Assembly: GCA_017545165.1 (NCBI GenBank)
Contig: JAFWQQ010000014.1
Location: 1-50,246, forward strand
Direction: 5' to 3'
DNA: 50,246 nt
Origin: Oscillospiraceae bacterium
GTDB taxonomy: Bacteria; Bacillota; Clostridia; Oscillospirales; Oscillospiraceae
In this document: positions 47,248 to 50,246 of the stretch, piece after piece
Layout: every line of letters begins with the position of its first letter
Numbering within the stretch: position 1 is the stretch's first letter
Notes under the pieces: generated by a model
Databases searched by the model: none
Told to the model about the DNA's origin: nothing
The model's input: the letters and a program-made list of their open reading frames with translations, nothing else
Position numbers and translations under genes: made by a program

Positions 47248-48612
47248 ATGAAAAAGCTGATTCATCCCGCGCACCGCAGCCTGGCGCTGCTGCTGTGTCT
47301 GATGCTCTGCGCGTCTTTGCTGCTGGGCCTGGGCGTCGGGAGCGCTGCGGCGGACACGGCTGGCGCGGCGGGACATGCATCCGCCCTGCCGGAAGACGAG
47401 AGCGTCGGGGGAGAACTGCCAACCCTCTGGGATCGGAATGTGACCGTTGAGGCGGTGCAGCTGCCGGCGTCGGCCTTCATCGAGCCGGATGCGCGGCTCT
47501 CAGGCCTGTCCGCCGATGGGAAAAAGGCTCTGATCTCCTTCTGCAGCGAGAGCTATCTCTATGACCTGGAGACGGGCAAGAAGACCTATCTGGTCCCCGG
47601 AGATGAGCAGACCGAGGAGGCCCTGCGCCTTCTCCTCACCGCGTCCTTCCGGAACCTGCCCGCCGAGGAGGCTGCCAAGCGGGCCGAGGACGTGGAGAAG
47701 CTGAAGGGCCGGGAGCTGGCAAAACAGGGACTCAGCGTCGGGGTGCCGGGCCGGATCGGGGTGCGGGCCATGGATCTCCCGGGCAGCGACGGGAGCTGGA
47801 TGCTGGTGAATGACCCCGGCAGCGGCATGATGATGCTGCTGGACACCCGGAGCGGAGAGTTCTACAGCCGCGTAGAGGGCGGGTATCTGGACGCCCGGGG
47901 CGATCAGCTGATGGCTGTGGGGCCCAGACCCGAGAGCAAGCTGCTCCTGGTGGACCGGAACACCGGGAAGGAGACCCCTGCCTTTGCCATGCAGAAAGGC
48001 TATGGCGTGGTCACCGCCGCCTTTCTGCCGGATGGGGGCGCCGCTGCGGTCCTGCGGGATCTGAAGATGGATGCTGAACACGGGGAGGACTGCCTGGTGC
48101 TCCTGCGCGGGGCGGATGGGATGACACAGAGCATCGAGCTGGGGAAGATCCGCTTTGGCATGGAGCCCGACGAGATCATGTGCCTCGGCGAGGACAGACT
48201 GCTGCTGAGGAGTCGGCAGTACGAGTCTCTCGCCAGCTGCATGGTAGACCGTAGAAGCGGCGAGGTTTCGCTGCTGACGCTGCAGAAGGGCTCAGTCACC
48301 CCGATCCCGGCGTCCTTTGACGACACAGGCCGGCCTGAGCCGCTCCCCGATGGAATGGATCGGCTTTTCCTGATCGCCGCGCTCCGGGACGGAAAGACCG
48401 TGCTTCTGCAGGGGAAGGACAGCATCTGCTATCTCTACCGCCCCGAAACCGGGGAGACCCGCATGCTGCTCCTGGGCCTGGGCTGGAACCGGCTGCCGCT
48501 GATCGTGCTTTCAAACTATACGTATAACGGCTTCGATCAGCTGTGGATGAACGCAGCTCCCAGGAACGAGGACTGGAGCAATCTGTATTTCCAGCTCCAT
48601 GTGACGGGCTGA
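47248..48612 (+). CDS. Secreted repeat protein of unknown function, paralogue 1
   Basis: 454 residues behind AAAGGGGGATCCGTT. Signal peptide with a long hydrophobic core (LALLLCLMLCASLLLGLG) and AAA-type cleavage region near 35. The mature part is rich in short strand-turn blocks such as KKALISFCSESYLYDLETG, LLLVDRNTGKETPAF and SICYLYRPETGETRMLLL, consistent with a beta-propeller. No catalytic motif is seen. The next gene encodes a protein aligned along its whole length, so the pair arose by tandem duplication. Family not recognised. Confidence 0.7.
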   Translation: MKKLIHPAHRSLALLLCLMLCASLLLGLGVGSAAADTAGAAGHASALPEDESVGGELPTLWDRNVTVEAVQLPASAFIEPDARLSGLSADGKKALISFCSESYLYDLETGKKTYLVPGDEQTEEALRLLLTASFRNLPAEEAAKRAEDVEKLKGRELAKQGLSVGVPGRIGVRAMDLPGSDGSWMLVNDPGSGMMMLLDTRSGEFYSRVEGGYLDARGDQLMAVGPRPESKLLLVDRNTGKETPAFAMQKGYGVVTAAFLPDGGAAAVLRDLKMDAEHGEDCLVLLRGADGMTQSIELGKIRFGMEPDEIMCLGEDRLLLRSRQYESLASCMVDRRSGEVSLLTLQKGSVTPIPASFDDTGRPEPLPDGMDRLFLIAALRDGKTVLLQGKDSICYLYRPETGETRMLLLGLGWNRLPLIVLSNYTYNGFDQLWMNAAPRNEDWSNLYFQLHVTG

Positions 48613-48653
48613 CAGGCTCACTGCATGAAAGGATAAAGGAGAGGGAGAACGAT

Positions 48654-49997
48654 ATGAGGCGACATTACCGCTCTGCACAGAGACTCGGGGCTCTGTGCCT
48701 GTGCCTGGCCTTATGTGTCGGCATGCTGTATCTCTGTGAGAGAACAATAGCTTTCGCGGAGAGTCCCGTGGAGGAGGGAGAACAGGCGCCTGACGAAGGG
48801 GTGTTCGATCTGTGGGATCCTTCGATCACCGCGGAACTGACGGCCATGCCGCCCGAAGCCTTTGACGAGCCGACGGCCCGGCTCGCCGGTTTCTCCCCGG
48901 ATGGACGAAAGGCGCTGATTTCCTATTGCAGCGAGAGCTATCTCTATGATTTGGAGACCGGAGAACGGACTGCGCTGCGTATCGGCGATGACATGACGGT
49001 GGAAGCGCTGCGTGCCGAAGCGCAGTATCAGCTATACGGTCTGTCCGAGGAGAAGGCGGCAGAGAAAAAGGCGGAGTTCGACGCCATGGACGGACCGGAG
49101 CTTCTGCGCGCGGTGGCGAACATCGGCAGCTCGGGCAGCTCCACGATCCGGGCAGAGAGCGGTCCGGGCTTCTCCGAAAAATGGATGAGTGTGCGGCCGC
49201 AGGGCACCAGTATTTTCTTCGCGCTGGACACCGACAGCGGAGAGCTTTACAGCTGGCCGCAGGGCCAATACCTCGCGGCTCGCGAGGGCAAGCTGCTCCT
49301 TGCCCCGAAAGGGCGCTTCTCGGAAGAATTGCTTCTGCGGGATGAAATTTCCGGGGAATGCACAACGCTCCCGCCTTACGAGAGCGGGTATCAGATTGCG
49401 GCGGCTTCTTTCCTGCCGGAGGGCGGCGTAGCCGCGCTGCTGCGCAGTGCGGAGCTGGATCTGGACCGGGGACAGCACTGCCAGCTGGTTTTACGCCCGG
49501 CGGAGGGACAGGAGCAGAGTATCGACCTGGGCAGGATCCAGTGGGCCTTATGTCCTGACGTGCTCCTCTGCCCGGACGGAGAAAACTTTCTGCTGAGCTG
49601 CAGCCAGAAGGTGCCGCTGGGCTGCTGCCTGGTGCGTCGCAGCAGCGGGCAGCTCTCCTGCCTGGGGGTCCTGGGCGCTGAGATCACGGAGGTCCCTGTG
49701 ACCTTCGGGGAAGACGGAGTTCCCGCAGCCTCTGCCGATGCGGCGGGCTGCTGGGCCCTGGCGACCCTGGAGGACGGGAAAACCGTTCTCTTCCAGGGGA
49801 CAGACATGGCGCTCTATCTCTACCGGCCGGAGACGGGCGAGAGCCGCGTCCTGTTGGAGGATCTGAACGGCGAAACGCTTCCGCCCCTGATGTCCGGCGA
49901 CTTTACCTTCAGCGGCAAGGATCGTCTGTGGTGCTTCGCTGCTCCGCGCGGCCAGGATTGGAGAGATCTGTACATCCGGTTCTGGAGGGCGGCTTGA
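48654..49997 (+). CDS. Secreted repeat protein of unknown function, paralogue 2
   Basis: 447 residues from ATG 48654 behind AAGGAGAGGGAGAACGAT. Signal or anchor helix LCLCLALCVGMLYLC. Shared blocks with paralogue 1: LWDPSITAELTAMPPEAF, KALISYCSESYLYDLETGE, YRPETGESRVLLEDLNG and WCFAAPRGQDWRDLYIRF. Cysteines near 300-340 differ between the pair. The gap to paralogue 1 is 41 bases, so they are co-transcribed. Likely surface-exposed; role unknown. Confidence 0.7.
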   Translation: MRRHYRSAQRLGALCLCLALCVGMLYLCERTIAFAESPVEEGEQAPDEGVFDLWDPSITAELTAMPPEAFDEPTARLAGFSPDGRKALISYCSESYLYDLETGERTALRIGDDMTVEALRAEAQYQLYGLSEEKAAEKKAEFDAMDGPELLRAVANIGSSGSSTIRAESGPGFSEKWMSVRPQGTSIFFALDTDSGELYSWPQGQYLAAREGKLLLAPKGRFSEELLLRDEISGECTTLPPYESGYQIAAASFLPEGGVAALLRSAELDLDRGQHCQLVLRPAEGQEQSIDLGRIQWALCPDVLLCPDGENFLLSCSQKVPLGCCLVRRSSGQLSCLGVLGAEITEVPVTFGEDGVPAASADAAGCWALATLEDGKTVLFQGTDMALYLYRPETGESRVLLEDLNGETLPPLMSGDFTFSGKDRLWCFAAPRGQDWRDLYIRFWRAA

Positions 49998-50030
49998 GCA
50001 CGAGTGCCGGCAACGGACGAACACACAAAG

Positions 50031-50076
50031 AAAAACCGCGTCAGCAGGGAATGTGCGCCCTGCCGACGCGGTTTTT
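50031..50076 (+). terminator. Terminator after the secreted pair
   Basis: AAAAACCGCGTC and GACGCGGTTTTT arms around an inner GCAGGG/CCCTGC stem. Confidence 0.87.
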
Positions 50077-50077
50077 C

Positions 50078-50106
50078 TTGCGCGGCGCGGCGCTCTGTGG
50101 TACACT
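50078..50106 (+). promoter_or_regulatory. Candidate promoter at the window end
   Basis: TTGCGC (50078-50083), 17 bases, TACACT (50101-50106). Confidence 0.5.
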
Positions 50107-50218
50107 AATACTAATTTCTGATAAGAAGCTTTAAAAAGATTCCGAGGCAGAATTGTGCCAGACGAGGCGCCTTCCGCAGAGCATAATGGAGATATATGGT
50201 CAAGGAAGGCAACGAAGT

Positions 50219-50246
50219 ATGACACAATTCTGGCCGGAAGACTTTA
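50219..50246 (+). CDS. Start of an unidentified gene (partial)
   Basis: ATG 50219 behind AAGGAAGG opens MTQFWPEDF before the window ends. Too short to identify; the promoter at 50078 would serve it. Confidence 0.35.

Overview
The window reads as chromosomal DNA from a GC-rich, strictly anaerobic member of the Clostridia, most likely Oscillospiraceae-like. This is inferred from the redox repressor Rex, a clostripain-type peptidase, spore-coat CotH remnants, FeoA/FeoB ferrous-iron uptake, strong Shine-Dalgarno sequences and sigma-A promoters with 16-18 base spacers. No species can be named from the sequence alone.

Layout. (1) 1-4740 is a decayed, rearranged segment. Two IS1182-like ends lie head to head (1-413 minus, 4273-4725 plus). 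Between them are an HAD phosphatase, an orphan tRNA 3' end, a glycoside hydrolase family 2 stub and an intact phosphoglucomutase gene. The right-hand IS is truncated and carries a 159-bp palindromic MITE-like insert. (2) 4742-6013 is a chimera of a DUF4956 start and the C-terminal part of a CotH kinase. (3) 6145-9457 holds pyruvate kinase, a DEDDh exonuclease, thpR and small genes. (4) 9736-13521 is the feo iron-uptake operon with a divergent DtxR-family regulator. (5) 13593-22485 is a tightly packed 13-gene minus-strand operon of unknown function: four methyltransferases, two alpha/beta hydrolases, four membrane proteins in two paralogous pairs, an HMA metal-binding protein, an L-2-amino-thiazoline-4-carboxylate hydrolase-like protein and a metallo-beta-lactamase-fold protein. 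(6) 22560-23430 is a mosaic of REP-like repeats. (7) 23434-28298 has a second DtxR-family regulator, a 33-residue peptide, an MptD-like membrane protein and two exporter-fold ABC half-transporters. (8) 28313-31840 is an AT-richer accessory segment (three GNAT acetyltransferases, a frameshifted nucleotidyltransferase, a SHOCT-like fragment, an HTH/DUF6773-like pair) that ends at tRNA-Ala(GGC). (9) 32229-50246 is mainly housekeeping: a VTT protein, XRE membrane regulators, DegV, an SH3 lipoprotein, peptidase C11, rex, mnmE, a CmpB-like permease, an interrupted kinase-like gene, TraX, a methyltransferase, a zinc-ribbon/DUF4352 protein and two tandem secreted paralogues.

Two threads stand out. 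First, the same operator-like sequence, GTTAAA-4-TnTAACC with small variations, occurs twice in the feo leader, once at the promoter of the second DtxR gene and once before the MptD/ABC operon. This suggests one DtxR-type metal regulon that joins ferrous uptake to an MptD/IrtAB-like transporter. Second, the 13-gene operon has translational coupling throughout, its own palindrome-bearing promoter and a terminator, but no recognisable scaffold synthase. It is the best candidate here for an undescribed pathway.

Family names are from recognition of motifs and order; no database search was run.
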